Notes: a model not told the origin generated them from the letters alone. Positions 26,262 to 36,391 are shown, counted from the first letter of the stretch. The stretch is 64,000 nt of DNA from CALCEB01 sp035531475 (GCA_035531475.1 DATKST010000052.1:62001-126000), one strand, 5' to 3'. Numbers and translations are program-made.

Positions 26262-29200
26262 ATGAAGAGGGCACTGTGCTTGGTGGGGAGTTTGCTGCTG
26301 GCTTTAGGCAGCGCGGCGATGGCGCAGACACCGCCTGAAGGTCGCCTGATGCGGTTCCCAGACATCTATAAGGACAAAATTGCGTTCAGCTACGCCGGGG
26401 ATTTGTGGCTGGTTTCGGCCCAGGGAGGGGTGGCGCGACGCCTGACCACATCTCCCGGCCTCGAGCTGTTCCCCAAGTTTTCCCCGGATGGAACCCAGAT
26501 CGCCTTTACTGCGCAATACGACGGCAATTTCAATGTCTACGTCATGCCCTCCGAAGGCGGGCAGCCCAAGCAGCTCACCTTCAATCCCGGAATGCCGGGC
26601 ATTCCCGAGCGCATGGGAGTTGAAAATGAGGTCATCACCTGGTTCCCGGACGGCAAGCGGATCCTGTTTCTTTCGCGCCGCGACACTTTTAACAGTTGGT
26701 TCGGCCGCTTGTTCAGCGTCAGCGTGGATGGCGGCTTGCCCGAACGGCTGCCGATTGATAAAGGCGGACTGACTTCGTTTTCGCCGGATGGAAGCAAGAT
26801 CGCTTACAACCGCATTTTCCGCAATTTCCGCACCTGGAAACGCTACACCGGAGGCATGGCGCAGGATATTTGGATCTACGATTTCAAGCAAAATCAGATT
26901 CAGCAGATCACTCACTATCCCGGCACCGATACTTACCCGATGTGGCACGGTGACACGATTTATTTTGGTTCGGACCGGGGTCCCGACCATCGCATCAATC
27001 TTTACAGTTACAGCTTGAAGACCAAACAAATCCGCCAGCTCACGCATTTTACGGATTTTGACGTTGAGTGGCCGAGCCTGGGGCCGGACTCCATCGTGTT
27101 TGAAGACGGCGGCTACCTTTACGTGTTCGATCTGAAAAGTGAGAAGGCTCACAAGCTGACCATTGAGGTGCCCGGTGATTTTGTCGAGGCGCGCAAACAC
27201 TGGGTCTCCACCAGCAAACTGATTACCGATTTTGACATTTCGCCGGACGGCCAGCGCGCCGTGTTCACGGCGCGTGGTGACGTTTTCACGGTTCCTGCCA
27301 AACAGGGAAGCACGCGAGACATCACGCAGACGCCCGGCGCGCGTGAGAAGTACGCAACCTGGTCTCCCGATGGCAAGTGGATTGCCTACGTTTCCGACGA
27401 GAGCGGTGAGGATGAGCTCTACATTCGTCCGCAGGACGGATTGGGCAAGGAAATCCGCATCACCACCGATGGAAAAGTTTACCGCTACGCGCCGGTTTGG
27501 TCGCCGGATAGCAAGAAGCTGGCTTTTTCCGATAAGAGCTTGCGCCTTTTTTACGTCGATATCAGCGCCAAACAGCCGGTGCTGATCGATCAGGGAAAAT
27601 ACGATGAAATTCACGATTACAACTGGTCGCCCGACAGCCAATGGGTGGCTTACGCCAAGGCGGCAGAGAACGATAATCAGGTGATTTACCTCTATTCCCT
27701 TGCCACGCGCAAGATGACTCCGGTCACCACCAGTTTCACGAACAGCTATGATCCTGTCTTCGATCCCGCTGGGGATTACCTTTACTTCCTCTCCGATCGC
27801 GATTACAACGAGACGCTGGGGCGTTACGATTTTGAATTCTCCAACCCTAAGACGGCCCGGGGTTACGCCGTGACGCTGCGCGCCAACCTTCCGTCGCCTT
27901 TCGCTCCTCGGAGCGACGAAGTGAAAGCCGGCAAGACCAGCCCGTCCGCCACCGCCAGCGCCGGGAATGCTCCGGCGGCCAAACCGGCGAAACCCGAGGC
28001 GCCTTTCCGGATCGATCTCGACGGCATCACGGACCGTGTGGTGGGCTTCCCCATGCCTCCGGCGAATATCGGCCAGTTGAGCGCGGGCAAGCGCGCCGTC
28101 TACTATTCCACGCTGCCCATTTTTGGCCTTTCGGGCCCGCTTCCTGGCGAGCCGCCCGCCATTCACGCCTTCACCCTGAAAGACCGCAAGGATCACGTCC
28201 TGATCATCGGCGCCAACCGTTTTGCGCTTTCCTTTGACGGAACCAAGCTGCTCTATGTTGTACAGGGAAAGCCAGTCCCCGGCCAACCCGGGCCGCCTCT
28301 GAAGACTTATGGAATCATTCGAGCCACGCCGGTTCCAAAGATGCCCCACAAGGTTGGCGATGGCAGGCTGAACCTGGCCAATATGAAAATGCGCGTGGAC
28401 CCGCCCGCCGAGTGGAAGCAGATTTTCTATGAAGTGTGGCGGCAGGAGCGCGACTTCTTCTACGAAAAGAGCATGAATGGCGTGGACTGGGCGAAAGTGC
28501 GGGATCAATACGCGCAGCTTTTGCCTTATGTGAAGGATCGCTTCGACCTCACCTATATTCTTGGCAACGTGATCAGCGAGCTTGCAAACTCCCACACCTA
28601 TGTGGGCGGCGGCGATCATCCGAATTTGCATCCTGTGAATGACGGCCTGCTGGGCGTGGACTTTGAGGTGGACACGGCTCACGGCCTCTACCGCTTCAAG
28701 AAGATTTATCAAGGCCAGAATTGGGATCCCGGCCTGCGCTCGCCGCTGACCGAACCCGGAGTGGACGTGAAGCAAGGCGATTATCTTCTGGCGGTCAACG
28801 GCAAACCCTTGCGCGTGCCGCAAAATCCCTACGAGCTTTTTGTAAATACCGCGAACCAGAACACCACGCTCAGCGTGAGCTCGCAACCCGATCCCTCAAC
28901 GGGCCGCAACGTGGTGGTGAAGCCGCTGACCAGCGAGTTCAGCCTGCGCGAACTGGACATGATTCGGACGAATCGCAAGAAAGTTGACGCAGCCACGGGT
29001 GGCAAGGTGGGCTACGTTTATTTGCCGGACATGGAAGGCGCCGGCCTCAACGAATTCGTCAAGCAATTCTTTCCGCAGATTCGCAAACAGGGTTTGATTA
29101 TCGACGTGCGTTATAACGGCGGCGGATTTGTGGACCAGATCATCTTTGAGCGGCTGCGCCGCGTGCTGGCGGCGATGATGTCCGCCCGCAATTGGAAGAG

Positions 29201-29621
29201 CGGCACGGTGCCGGACCTGGTGTTCAACGGTTACCTGGCCTGCGTGACCAACCACTATGCCGCTTCGGACGGCGACTTCTTCACCTACTTCTTCAAGAAG
29301 TACAAACTCGGCCCCGTCATCGGCACGCGCACCTGGGGCGGCGTCAGGGGCATTCGCGGCGGCATGCCGCTGATTGACGGTGGCTACATCACCCGTCCGG
29401 AGTTTTCGCTTTACGGTCTCAACAGTCAATGGATCATTGAAAACCACGGCGTCCAGCCCGACATGGTGGTGGATAACCGGCCGGACCTCGTCATGAGCGG
29501 GCACGACCCGCAACTGGAGAAAGCCATCCAGGTGCTGATGAACGAAATCCGCCAACATCCAAAGACGTTGCCGCACCGCCCGCCCGATCTTCCGGCGTAT
29601 CCTCCGGGTCCGGGTTGGTGA
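26262..29621 (+). CDS. Exported tricorn-protease homologue (S41-type serine peptidase)
   Basis: 1119 residues. A signal peptide (MKRALCLVGSLLLALGSAAMAQ) is followed by repeated beta-propeller blades with WD40/TolB-like motifs (SPDGTQIAFTA, SPDGKWIAYVS, SPDSKKLAFSD). Then come a linker, a PDZ-like segment (VKQGDYLLAVNGKPL, ~845) and a C-terminal S41 core. The nucleophile Ser lies in YAASDGDFFTYFFKKYKLG (~1012), followed by IGTRTWGG. Tricorn enzymes degrade peptides to small oligopeptides; exported bacterial homologues probably feed on proteins in the periplasm. ATG 26262 is chosen over 26223 because the signal peptide begins there. Confidence 0.92.
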   Translation: MKRALCLVGSLLLALGSAAMAQTPPEGRLMRFPDIYKDKIAFSYAGDLWLVSAQGGVARRLTTSPGLELFPKFSPDGTQIAFTAQYDGNFNVYVMPSEGGQPKQLTFNPGMPGIPERMGVENEVITWFPDGKRILFLSRRDTFNSWFGRLFSVSVDGGLPERLPIDKGGLTSFSPDGSKIAYNRIFRNFRTWKRYTGGMAQDIWIYDFKQNQIQQITHYPGTDTYPMWHGDTIYFGSDRGPDHRINLYSYSLKTKQIRQLTHFTDFDVEWPSLGPDSIVFEDGGYLYVFDLKSEKAHKLTIEVPGDFVEARKHWVSTSKLITDFDISPDGQRAVFTARGDVFTVPAKQGSTRDITQTPGAREKYATWSPDGKWIAYVSDESGEDELYIRPQDGLGKEIRITTDGKVYRYAPVWSPDSKKLAFSDKSLRLFYVDISAKQPVLIDQGKYDEIHDYNWSPDSQWVAYAKAAENDNQVIYLYSLATRKMTPVTTSFTNSYDPVFDPAGDYLYFLSDRDYNETLGRYDFEFSNPKTARGYAVTLRANLPSPFAPRSDEVKAGKTSPSATASAGNAPAAKPAKPEAPFRIDLDGITDRVVGFPMPPANIGQLSAGKRAVYYSTLPIFGLSGPLPGEPPAIHAFTLKDRKDHVLIIGANRFALSFDGTKLLYVVQGKPVPGQPGPPLKTYGIIRATPVPKMPHKVGDGRLNLANMKMRVDPPAEWKQIFYEVWRQERDFFYEKSMNGVDWAKVRDQYAQLLPYVKDRFDLTYILGNVISELANSHTYVGGGDHPNLHPVNDGLLGVDFEVDTAHGLYRFKKIYQGQNWDPGLRSPLTEPGVDVKQGDYLLAVNGKPLRVPQNPYELFVNTANQNTTLSVSSQPDPSTGRNVVVKPLTSEFSLRELDMIRTNRKKVDAATGGKVGYVYLPDMEGAGLNEFVKQFFPQIRKQGLIIDVRYNGGGFVDQIIFERLRRVLAAMMSARNWKSGTVPDLVFNGYLACVTNHYAASDGDFFTYFFKKYKLGPVIGTRTWGGVRGIRGGMPLIDGGYITRPEFSLYGLNSQWIIENHGVQPDMVVDNRPDLVMSGHDPQLEKAIQVLMNEIRQHPKTLPHRPPDLPAYPPGPGW

Positions 29622-29642
29622 CCGGAGACGAATGGAGAAACG

Positions 29643-30110
29643 ATGGATTTGATTCATCTGCCCAATGCCGCCAAGGAACTGGGCGTTAGCTACCCCACGC
29701 TGAAGCAATGGATTTATCGCGGCAAGATTCGTTCCATTAAGACCCCGGGCGGGCACCACCGGATTCCCCGGTCGGAAATCGACCGGGTGTTGTTCCAGAC
29801 GGGCGCAACTGCGGGACGGGCGACGGGCGTTTCAGCTTCCCGTCAGAAAAGCTCGGCGTCCCCGCCTTCTGCGGGCAGCGGCCTGGAGCACATGATCAGC
29901 GGCCGGAATCAGTTGGTGGGCCGGGTCACGGCGCTGAAGATGGTGGGCCTGCTGGCCAAAGTGACGCTGGATATTGGAGGCCAAAGCGTGACCTCTATCA
30001 TCACGAGTGACGCCTGCCACGAGCTGGGCCTCAAGGTGGGTGACACGGCAGCGGCACTCATCAAGGCGACGGAGGTCATGATTATCCGCCCACCCACATT
30101 GAGAGGGTGA
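29643..30110 (+). CDS. HTH plus TOBE (molybdate-binding-type) regulator
   Basis: 155 residues. Residues ~1-50 are a MerR/excisionase-type helix-turn-helix (LPNAAKELGVSYPTLKQWIYRGKI, then GGHHRIPRSEI). After a Ser/Ala-rich linker, residues ~85-152 form a TOBE/Mop domain (SGRNQLVGRVTALKMVGLLAKV), which binds molybdate or similar oxyanions. It would sense molybdate and bind DNA. No modABC genes are visible nearby. It starts 21 bases after the tricorn stop, so it may be cotranscribed with that gene. Confidence 0.85.
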   Translation: MDLIHLPNAAKELGVSYPTLKQWIYRGKIRSIKTPGGHHRIPRSEIDRVLFQTGATAGRATGVSASRQKSSASPPSAGSGLEHMISGRNQLVGRVTALKMVGLLAKVTLDIGGQSVTSIITSDACHELGLKVGDTAAALIKATEVMIIRPPTLRG

Positions 30111-30122
30111 TCCATTTAGCCT

Positions 30123-30297
30123 CAATACTGTTCAGTTGGGATGAACCTCATGATTTTGATGGCATGGCCGCCGCGTGCCCCCTCACCCCGGCCCTCTCCC
30201 CGCAAGCGGGGAGAGGGTGCCGCGAAGCGGTGGGTGAGGGGTCAGGCGTCGCCTCTGAGATCAAGATCATGGAACTCGCCTTAACTGAACAGTATTG
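30123..30297. repeat. MITE-like element E1, copy 1, enclosing a CTCTCCCC hairpin
   Basis: Perfect 15-base terminal inverted repeats, CAATACTGTTCAGTT at 30123-30137 and its complement at 30283-30297, with further imperfect symmetry inward (GAACCTCATGATTTTGAT against ATCAAGATCATGGAACTC). The centre, 30179-30241, is a copy of the CTCTCCCC hairpin family. No coding capacity. A second copy lies at 50844-51017. Confidence 0.75.
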
Positions 30298-30309
30298 CAT
30301 CTGCGCTGC

Positions 30310-30396
30310 ATTATTCACGAAGCGCCCTTGTAGGATCGCAGCCGCACAGCTAAAACCGTCCCTCTTTCCGGTCTTTGAATAAAACTCGTGAATAAT
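30310..30396. repeat. Short inverted-repeat element E2, copy 1
   Basis: Termini ATTATTCACGA (30310-30320) and TCGTGAATAAT (30386-30396) are perfect 11-base inverted repeats. It lies 12 bases after element E1, and the same E1-E2 order occurs at 50.8-51.1 kb. It ends just before the beta-propeller gene stop and could act as a terminator. Confidence 0.65.
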
Positions 30397-30406
30397 CCGG
30401 CTGGGA

Positions 30407-31534
30407 TCAATGCCGCCCCATCGGGATGATGACGGAGACCGGCTGGGCGCCGACGGGGATCGATGTGAGCAAGTGGCCGGACGCCGCTTCGACCACCTCA
30501 ACGCTGGATGATCCCCCATCGAGGACAACCAGGAAGCGGCCATCGGGGGTGAGGGCCAGGCCCTGGGGCGCCATGCCCACCCGGACCGAAGCCAATACTT
30601 GCCGTGTGGAAACGTCCAGGGAGCTGACGGTCCCATCCCCTTCGTTGGCCCAATAGAAGCGCGAAGAATCCGGGGAGAAGACTCCTGCTACGGGCTGGTG
30701 GCCGGTCGATAGCATTTGCTCCACCGTCACCGCGCTGGCGTCGAGAATCGTCATCCGTGTGCCCGAGGCGCTGAGCGCGAAGATTTCCCCGCCATCCGGC
30801 TTGAGGATCAGCAAGGTGGGTGGATCGCTGATTTCAAGGTGGGTGAATAAGGCCCGAGCGGGTATGTCAGCAACGGTGATGAGGTTCTCCCCGGTGTCCG
30901 CGATATACACCTTGCGGTTGTCCTGGGAAATCACCATGGATCCCGGATTTTGTCCGGTTTTGACAGACCCCAATATCTGCCGTGTTTTCGAGTCGATGAA
31001 ATAGACAAGATTTTTCGGAGCGGATTCACCCACCAGCGTCTTACCGTCTGAGGTCAGGGCGAGACCCGTCAGTCCCGCCGGTGTCTTGAGGACCGCCAGT
31101 CTCTTCCCGGACGAGCCGTCCAGGATGACAATTTCTCCTTCGGATTTTTCAATCAGGTAAGCTCTTGATCCATCGGCGGAAAAGGTCAAGCCGGTGGCTC
31201 CGCCCGGGACGTTCAAACGGCCGGTCAAGTGAAGGTTCGGAGTGTCCAGTATGTCCACACCGGCGTCGCCCGCCACATAAAGGTCGTGGCTGTGAGGACG
31301 GCGCATAATCCGGTCCGGGTGTTGATCGAGGCCAATCGCTTTTTGCAGGCTGAACGTGCCGAGGTCGAGCACTGCCACGGATTTGCTCACCTGGTTTGCG
31401 ACAAACGCGAGGTAAGGCTTGGCGGGGGGGCGCGGTTTCTGGCAAGCGGCGGGCAGGAGCGCGGCGGCCAGGGCCACCGCAGCTCGAATGCCCGAATGAC
31501 GCTCACGATTCAAGCGGATGGGTCTCCTGGTCAA
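30407..31534 (-). CDS. YncE-like beta-propeller lipoprotein
   Basis: 375 residues. The signal peptide ends in a lipobox (LLPAAC, Cys ~31), so the protein is probably anchored to a membrane in the envelope. The rest is seven or so ~42-residue blades of the YncE/cytochrome-d1-like type: AFVANQVSKSVAVLDLGT, LTSDGKTL, SPDSSRFYWANEGDGTVSSLD, LTPDGRFLVVLD. Such propellers bind ligands or proteins; no catalytic residue is evident. Its ATG overlaps the aroF stop by 4 bases, so the two are cotranscribed, although no functional link to aromatic synthesis is obvious. Confidence 0.82.
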   Translation of the reverse strand: MTRRPIRLNRERHSGIRAAVALAAALLPAACQKPRPPAKPYLAFVANQVSKSVAVLDLGTFSLQKAIGLDQHPDRIMRRPHSHDLYVAGDAGVDILDTPNLHLTGRLNVPGGATGLTFSADGSRAYLIEKSEGEIVILDGSSGKRLAVLKTPAGLTGLALTSDGKTLVGESAPKNLVYFIDSKTRQILGSVKTGQNPGSMVISQDNRKVYIADTGENLITVADIPARALFTHLEISDPPTLLILKPDGGEIFALSASGTRMTILDASAVTVEQMLSTGHQPVAGVFSPDSSRFYWANEGDGTVSSLDVSTRQVLASVRVGMAPQGLALTPDGRFLVVLDGGSSSVEVVEAASGHLLTSIPVGAQPVSVIIPMGRH

Positions 31535-32574
31535 CTGGATGAAGGGCTTGCTGTGGTGCGTCCCAGCACTCCGGCAATCGCCCTCACCTCTGCCATCAAC
31601 TCCTGGAACTGCTCGGGCAGCAACGATTGATACCCGTCGGATAGCGCGCGGTCGGGTTCGGGGTGGACTTCCACGATCAGTCCGTCGGCGCCCACGGCGA
31701 TGGCGGCGCGGGAGAGCGGCAACACCCGGTCCCGTTTGCCGGTGCCGTGGCTTGGATCGACGATGATGGGCAAGTGGGAAAGTGCTTTGACCGCCGGAAT
31801 CACGCTCAAGTCGAGGGTGTTGCGGGAATGGTCAGCGAAGGTGCGCACGCCGCGCTCGCAGAGGATCACGTTGTAGTTGCCCTCGGAAAGAATATACTCC
31901 GCGGCCATCAGCAGCTCTTCGAGCGTGGCGGAAAGGCCGCGCTTCAGCAACACCGGCTTCTTTGAGCGTCCCACGCGCTTCAGGAGCGAAAAGTTCTGCA
32001 TGTTTCTGGCGCCCACTTGCAGAACGTCTGCATAATCTTCCACCATTTCACAATTTTCCGGATCGATGGTTTCGGTGACGATCAGCAGGCCGAACTTGCG
32101 TCGCACTTCATCCAAAATTCTGAGTCCTTCCAGACCCAGACCCTGAAAACTGTAGGGTGACGTTCGCGGCTTGAATGCCCCACCGCGAAACAGGCGCGCT
32201 CCAGCCTTGCGGACTTGTTCCGCCGCGCGAAAGGCTTGATCGCGGCTTTCCACCGCGCACGGCCCGGCAATAATGGCCAGCTCGCGGCCCCCAATGTCCA
32301 CGCCGCTGCCGGGCGGTCCTACGTGGATCACGGAAGCCTCCGGCTTGATCTCGCGGCTCACCAGCTTATACGGCTTCGAGACCGGCATGGCCTCGGCAAC
32401 GCCGGGCAGGGATTCAAATTCTGCCGGTTCGAGCCGCCCCGGATTTCCCGTGATGCCGATGGCGGTGCGCTGCGCTCCCGGCATGGGATGAGCGCGGAAG
32501 CCCAGAATTTCGATTTTCCGGCAGACGCCGCGAATGTCCTCTTCGCCCGCCTGCGGCTTCATCACAATCAGCAT
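31531..32574 (-). CDS. aroF: 3-deoxy-7-phosphoheptulonate synthase
   Basis: 347 residues. It catalyses the first shikimate step, joining phosphoenolpyruvate and erythrose-4-phosphate. The N-terminal ~75 residues form the ferredoxin-like regulatory domain of Thermotoga-type (AroF/AroG-I beta) enzymes (MLIVMKPQAGEEDIRGVC). The barrel follows with IIAGPCAVES (~100), the GGAFKPRTSPYSFQG loop (~132), KRGLSAT (~213), CERGVRTF (~243), DPSHGTG (~275) and VEVHPEPD (~305), covering substrate and metal ligands. Feedback by an aromatic amino acid is likely because of the N-terminal domain. It overlaps the downstream propeller gene by 4 bases. Confidence 0.94.
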   Translation of the reverse strand: MLIVMKPQAGEEDIRGVCRKIEILGFRAHPMPGAQRTAIGITGNPGRLEPAEFESLPGVAEAMPVSKPYKLVSREIKPEASVIHVGPPGSGVDIGGRELAIIAGPCAVESRDQAFRAAEQVRKAGARLFRGGAFKPRTSPYSFQGLGLEGLRILDEVRRKFGLLIVTETIDPENCEMVEDYADVLQVGARNMQNFSLLKRVGRSKKPVLLKRGLSATLEELLMAAEYILSEGNYNVILCERGVRTFADHSRNTLDLSVIPAVKALSHLPIIVDPSHGTGKRDRVLPLSRAAIAVGADGLIVEVHPEPDRALSDGYQSLLPEQFQELMAEVRAIAGVLGRTTASPSSS

Positions 32575-32797
32575 GTTATTCCTCTCGTCCTCTCATCCCC
32601 AAGGTTCCCGGCCGCTGCGTCTTTGGGAAAGCTTAATTTGCTGGGTTATGGTCACTCAGTTTAATTCAAGGGCCGCCCATACTGCAATTGGCAGCATTCG
32701 CCGCCTCAAGGGCCAGACTGATTCACTTCCGAATTGCCGGTGGTGTCCTAATTTCAATCGGGGTTGGTCTCGATGGCGAGCAGATTTTCTTTGTGCG

Positions 32798-35700
32798 TTA
32801 GCGCGCCGCATAAATCTGGGTCACGGCTGCATCCAGCCGGGATTCGGCCTCGACGAGAGCTTTTTCTGTGCGGGCGATTATGCAGGCTTCGACGGCGTCA
32901 AGCAAGCCCTGAAGTTCACGTCTTGTCCGACACAGCGGAATGCTGAGTTCGCCGAGGAACAACTCGTCAATCTGATAGTGACCTTTGGGAGTCGGCCTGC
33001 GGCCCGTTGTAAGAAGCTCCTGAGAGTAAGAAGAATTCATAAACGCCAGCAGGTAGCGAAACACCGTCACGGCTTTGACTTCGTGGCCCAGCACCTTGGC
33101 CAACTGTTTGCGGAATTCGTCGTAGGCTGGCCTGGTATTGTCGCTAACTGCAAGCGAAACGCAAGAGTCCTGAATTCCGATTTCTTCCTGGTCGAGCGCG
33201 AATCGAACGCGCGGGGTCAGCCGGGGCGAGATGATTTTCGGTTGTCCGAAGATGATCTCCGCATCGCGGGGCCAGATGAACTCGTACCACTCGCGGCTGA
33301 AGTCCCGGACATTGCGCTTCTTGAATGTCCGTTCGGAGAGCTGGTTGTAGAATTTCAGCAGGTATTCTGCTGCCTTCGGGTATTTAACGATTTCCAGAGC
33401 GTCCCGCCGATGCTCGAAGAGGCGCTTAATGGTGATGGAGTTCAGCCGATACGTGCGGATAAGGTCATGCTCGAACTTGTCAGCGTGGTGCTCGAAGTCA
33501 AGCGCGTCCAGCACAGGCGGTTTCTTACAGACAAAGGCCGGCCGCCAGCGCCCTTCTTTGTCCTTCGCGTAAGGATAGAGGATCACGTTACCGCCCCATT
33601 CCGGTCGCCAGGGTTTTGTTTCATGCCCCTTAATGATTCGATAGAGCAGGGCCTTCTCAAGCCCCAGTTCTTCAGCGCGGGCCTCGGTCATAAGGAAGAT
33701 GGAAAGGCAGCCCTCCCCTCCGACCGTCACGCCCTGGCTTGGCTCGAGCAACTGCGCGGCGCGCGGCCAGTCGGGGCGGGCGAGGATCCTGAATTCCTTC
33801 GGGGCCAACAGCCATCGCGCCCCACCAAACTCCCGCAGACGGGCCAGGGGGAACCGGAAGGCCGCCACAAAATCCTGCTTCAACGGCTCGCCGGACTTCT
33901 CCACCAGCTCTAGGCAGTGCCGGACAATCGAGACCGCCTCCGTTCGCCGCTCCGGCACGGACTTGCTCTTCGGCCACGACTTCTTGGAAGAAAGCAAGAC
34001 CACCGCTTCCTCGCCTTCATACGCCGGGCGTTTCTCAAACACGGCGATGCAGGGAATATTCATGGCGCCAAAGAAGAGCTGTCCGAATGGATTCAGGTCA
34101 ATCAAATATCGCAGGCTTGCTTGTTCGGCAAGCTTGCGCCGCAGGCCGATAATCTGGATCGGCTGGCCGCGTTCGTACTCCGTGTGAGGCCCTGCCCACT
34201 CCTTGTCAATAAAGCTGCCCTGAGTGACCAACGCGACAGTGCCGCCCGATCTAAGGAGCTTAAGGGCGCGGTCGTAAAACAAAGCGTAGATGTCCAGCTT
34301 CCCCGTGTAAGTGTCGCGGTATTCACCCGCCAGTTGCTCCTTGTAGTGTTCGTCGAAAATTGGCGCCAGCCGCCCCTTCAGGATGCCGCCCCACGGTGGA
34401 TTACCCACCGCGAAATCAAATCTCTCTCCGGCCATCGCGCGGTAGCGTTCGCGCGCGTGCCGGCCCGACTGGATGCGCGAGTTCACGCGGAGGTCTAATT
34501 CATGCTGTCCGGCATTCTCGCCCGGCGTGAGGAGAGAGTTTCCCGGAAAGATCGCGGCCTCAAGCCGAAAATTCTTCCTCTGCCGGCGCACTCGCGCGTA
34601 AAGAGGCAGCACGGCGAAAAGAAAGTTGATATAAGTCAGAAACGCCGCAAAAGGGTGAATGTCTATGGCGTGGATCTTCTTGGCAATGATTTGGAGCATC
34701 GCGTCAGCCTGTTCCCAATCGGGTACGCCGCGAGCGTGCAGTCGGCTGTGGCAGGGTAGCGATTTGTCGGTCAAGTGCCCCAGAAGGCGCTGCAGGGCGC
34801 TGACGATGAACGCTCCGGAACCCGAAGCTAGGTCAATGAGTGACTTCTCGCAAAGCTTTTCAAGTGAAGGTTTGTAACCGGCGTAATCCAGAGTGAGGTC
34901 CACAAGCCCTTGGGGAGTATAAAAGCCGCCGAGCTGCTGCCGCTCGTCTTCCGGCAAATAGTGCTGGTAGATGTCTCTCCAAATATCGAGATCAACTCCG
35001 CTCAGGTCATAAACACTGAGCAAACGCAACAGACTCTTGTTGGCGGCGTCGAGTTGCCCCTCGAAGGTCTGCGCTCGTCCGAGCTCGCTCTCGGTGAGTC
35101 CTTCGCGGTGGACAACGCGCCACCAATCGAACTCGCCCGACTCGTAAACGCTGGGGGCAAACCCCGCCATCTCCGCCCGCAAAGTCTCGATGGCCGATAC
35201 GGACAGCGGTTCGTTGCGGGAGACGATACCGCTGGAGTCCCCGCTGGGATTGAGGATCGGCTGGAGCGCCGCGCCCGAAATCCTCTCGGGAAAAATTGTT
35301 TGGTCTTCGCCAGTGCGATAAAGCAACAGCCGCGCGACATAAACGTGCGCGGTCTGCGTGGCGTAATTGCGGATGGCGGGACTGTACAGCGGCCAGAGCA
35401 GATCTTGGCGCTTTTCACCCGTGGATTTCTTCTTCTTGCGTTCCGCGTAAAGCGATTCCCCAACCGAGCCCGCCGTCTCAGCGGGGAAACCGTAGTCCCC
35501 CGCGAAGATGCGGGCTAGGCTGTCAGCGGAGACATCCTCAGAAATTAGCGCCTTTTCCGCCCGCCGGTGAAGCGAGTCGAGCGGCACGACGTAGCTCCGT
35601 TCGCACCAGAGCTGGAAGCAATCACGAGCAACTCGGGCCACTTCGGCGCTCACCTCACCCGCACGGAACCGGTTGAACATATTGAGGAAGAGTCCGTGGA

Positions 35701-36391
35701 AATCGGCCATATGGTCGCGAAGCGCTCCGCTGAAGGCTTCGATAAAATCGGTGTTTTCGCGCGTAAGTTTGTGACGGTGAGTGCCGGGCGGGAGCGGCTT
35801 GCTCAAATCGAGATATATCGCCGGTTCGAGGGGCGCAAAGAATTCCTCTGTCTGCGCGGCCTCGGCGTTGTTCAGCCTCAGCTCTGAGCGACGCCCCGCC
35901 TTCTGGGGAGTTTCGCGCAGGTCCTCAAACAGGACAGGCGCCGTAGCGGACTTGGCATCCTCAAAATGGGCCTCAGTCAGCTCTTCAATGTCCTGAGGCA
36001 TGGCATGGATGTCATATCGCTCCCAGTAGGCGCCATTGGTGATGTAGGCGTGCCGGATGCTCGTGTAATGGCGGAGACGCGAGAAGAACGCCTGGTACTC
36101 CGCCCGCGCGGTTAAATGCCCGGGCTCTTTGGTCTCAATCGTTATAACCGGCTGATCCTCTGGATTCAGAAGGGAGATGTCGTACCTCTCGCCGGAGAGG
36201 ATGAAATCTGGGGGCCAGCCAAAAAGCTTTTCGAGGAACGCCTCGCACAGGCGGGCCCTCAGTGGGCGCTCTCCGCCCTCTCCGGGAACCTGCATCCTGG
36301 CCTTGGCGCGGCACCAGTCGAGAATTTCGTTAAGAGTTGTGATGATCCGCTCGCCGCTTGCCTTCACGGTGGGCAGTATACTGCCTTTCAA
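32798..36391 (-). CDS. Type IIG-like restriction enzyme with N6-adenine methylase (Eco57I-type)
   Basis: 1197 residues if started at the TTG at 36391. Residues ~1-150 look like a PD-(D/E)xK nuclease (GERYDISLLN...ITIETKEPGH, with D, E and K in order). The methylase core has SAM motif I LIDLASGSGAF (~545) and the adenine-methylase catalytic motif NPPW (~680). A long TaqI/Eco57I-like target-recognition region follows. One chain would therefore both modify and cut DNA. An in-frame GTG at 36367 is an alternative start that would make the mRNA leaderless (see promoter). It is the largest gene of the defence island and has no separate specificity subunit. Confidence 0.85.
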   Translation of the reverse strand: MKGSILPTVKASGERIITTLNEILDWCRAKARMQVPGEGGERPLRARLCEAFLEKLFGWPPDFILSGERYDISLLNPEDQPVITIETKEPGHLTARAEYQAFFSRLRHYTSIRHAYITNGAYWERYDIHAMPQDIEELTEAHFEDAKSATAPVLFEDLRETPQKAGRRSELRLNNAEAAQTEEFFAPLEPAIYLDLSKPLPPGTHRHKLTRENTDFIEAFSGALRDHMADFHGLFLNMFNRFRAGEVSAEVARVARDCFQLWCERSYVVPLDSLHRRAEKALISEDVSADSLARIFAGDYGFPAETAGSVGESLYAERKKKKSTGEKRQDLLWPLYSPAIRNYATQTAHVYVARLLLYRTGEDQTIFPERISGAALQPILNPSGDSSGIVSRNEPLSVSAIETLRAEMAGFAPSVYESGEFDWWRVVHREGLTESELGRAQTFEGQLDAANKSLLRLLSVYDLSGVDLDIWRDIYQHYLPEDERQQLGGFYTPQGLVDLTLDYAGYKPSLEKLCEKSLIDLASGSGAFIVSALQRLLGHLTDKSLPCHSRLHARGVPDWEQADAMLQIIAKKIHAIDIHPFAAFLTYINFLFAVLPLYARVRRQRKNFRLEAAIFPGNSLLTPGENAGQHELDLRVNSRIQSGRHARERYRAMAGERFDFAVGNPPWGGILKGRLAPIFDEHYKEQLAGEYRDTYTGKLDIYALFYDRALKLLRSGGTVALVTQGSFIDKEWAGPHTEYERGQPIQIIGLRRKLAEQASLRYLIDLNPFGQLFFGAMNIPCIAVFEKRPAYEGEEAVVLLSSKKSWPKSKSVPERRTEAVSIVRHCLELVEKSGEPLKQDFVAAFRFPLARLREFGGARWLLAPKEFRILARPDWPRAAQLLEPSQGVTVGGEGCLSIFLMTEARAEELGLEKALLYRIIKGHETKPWRPEWGGNVILYPYAKDKEGRWRPAFVCKKPPVLDALDFEHHADKFEHDLIRTYRLNSITIKRLFEHRRDALEIVKYPKAAEYLLKFYNQLSERTFKKRNVRDFSREWYEFIWPRDAEIIFGQPKIISPRLTPRVRFALDQEEIGIQDSCVSLAVSDNTRPAYDEFRKQLAKVLGHEVKAVTVFRYLLAFMNSSYSQELLTTGRRPTPKGHYQIDELFLGELSIPLCRTRRELQGLLDAVEACIIARTEKALVEAESRLDAAVTQIYAAR

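Noticed and set aside
26304..28886. 860-codon open frame on the minus strand inside the tricorn gene
   Set aside because: It is antisense to a clear, family-matching gene; such long shadows are common in GC-rich DNA with strong third-position bias.
30123..30396. CRISPR array or riboswitch
   Set aside because: Repeats are inverted and not regularly spaced, with no unique spacers; no known riboswitch core is seen.
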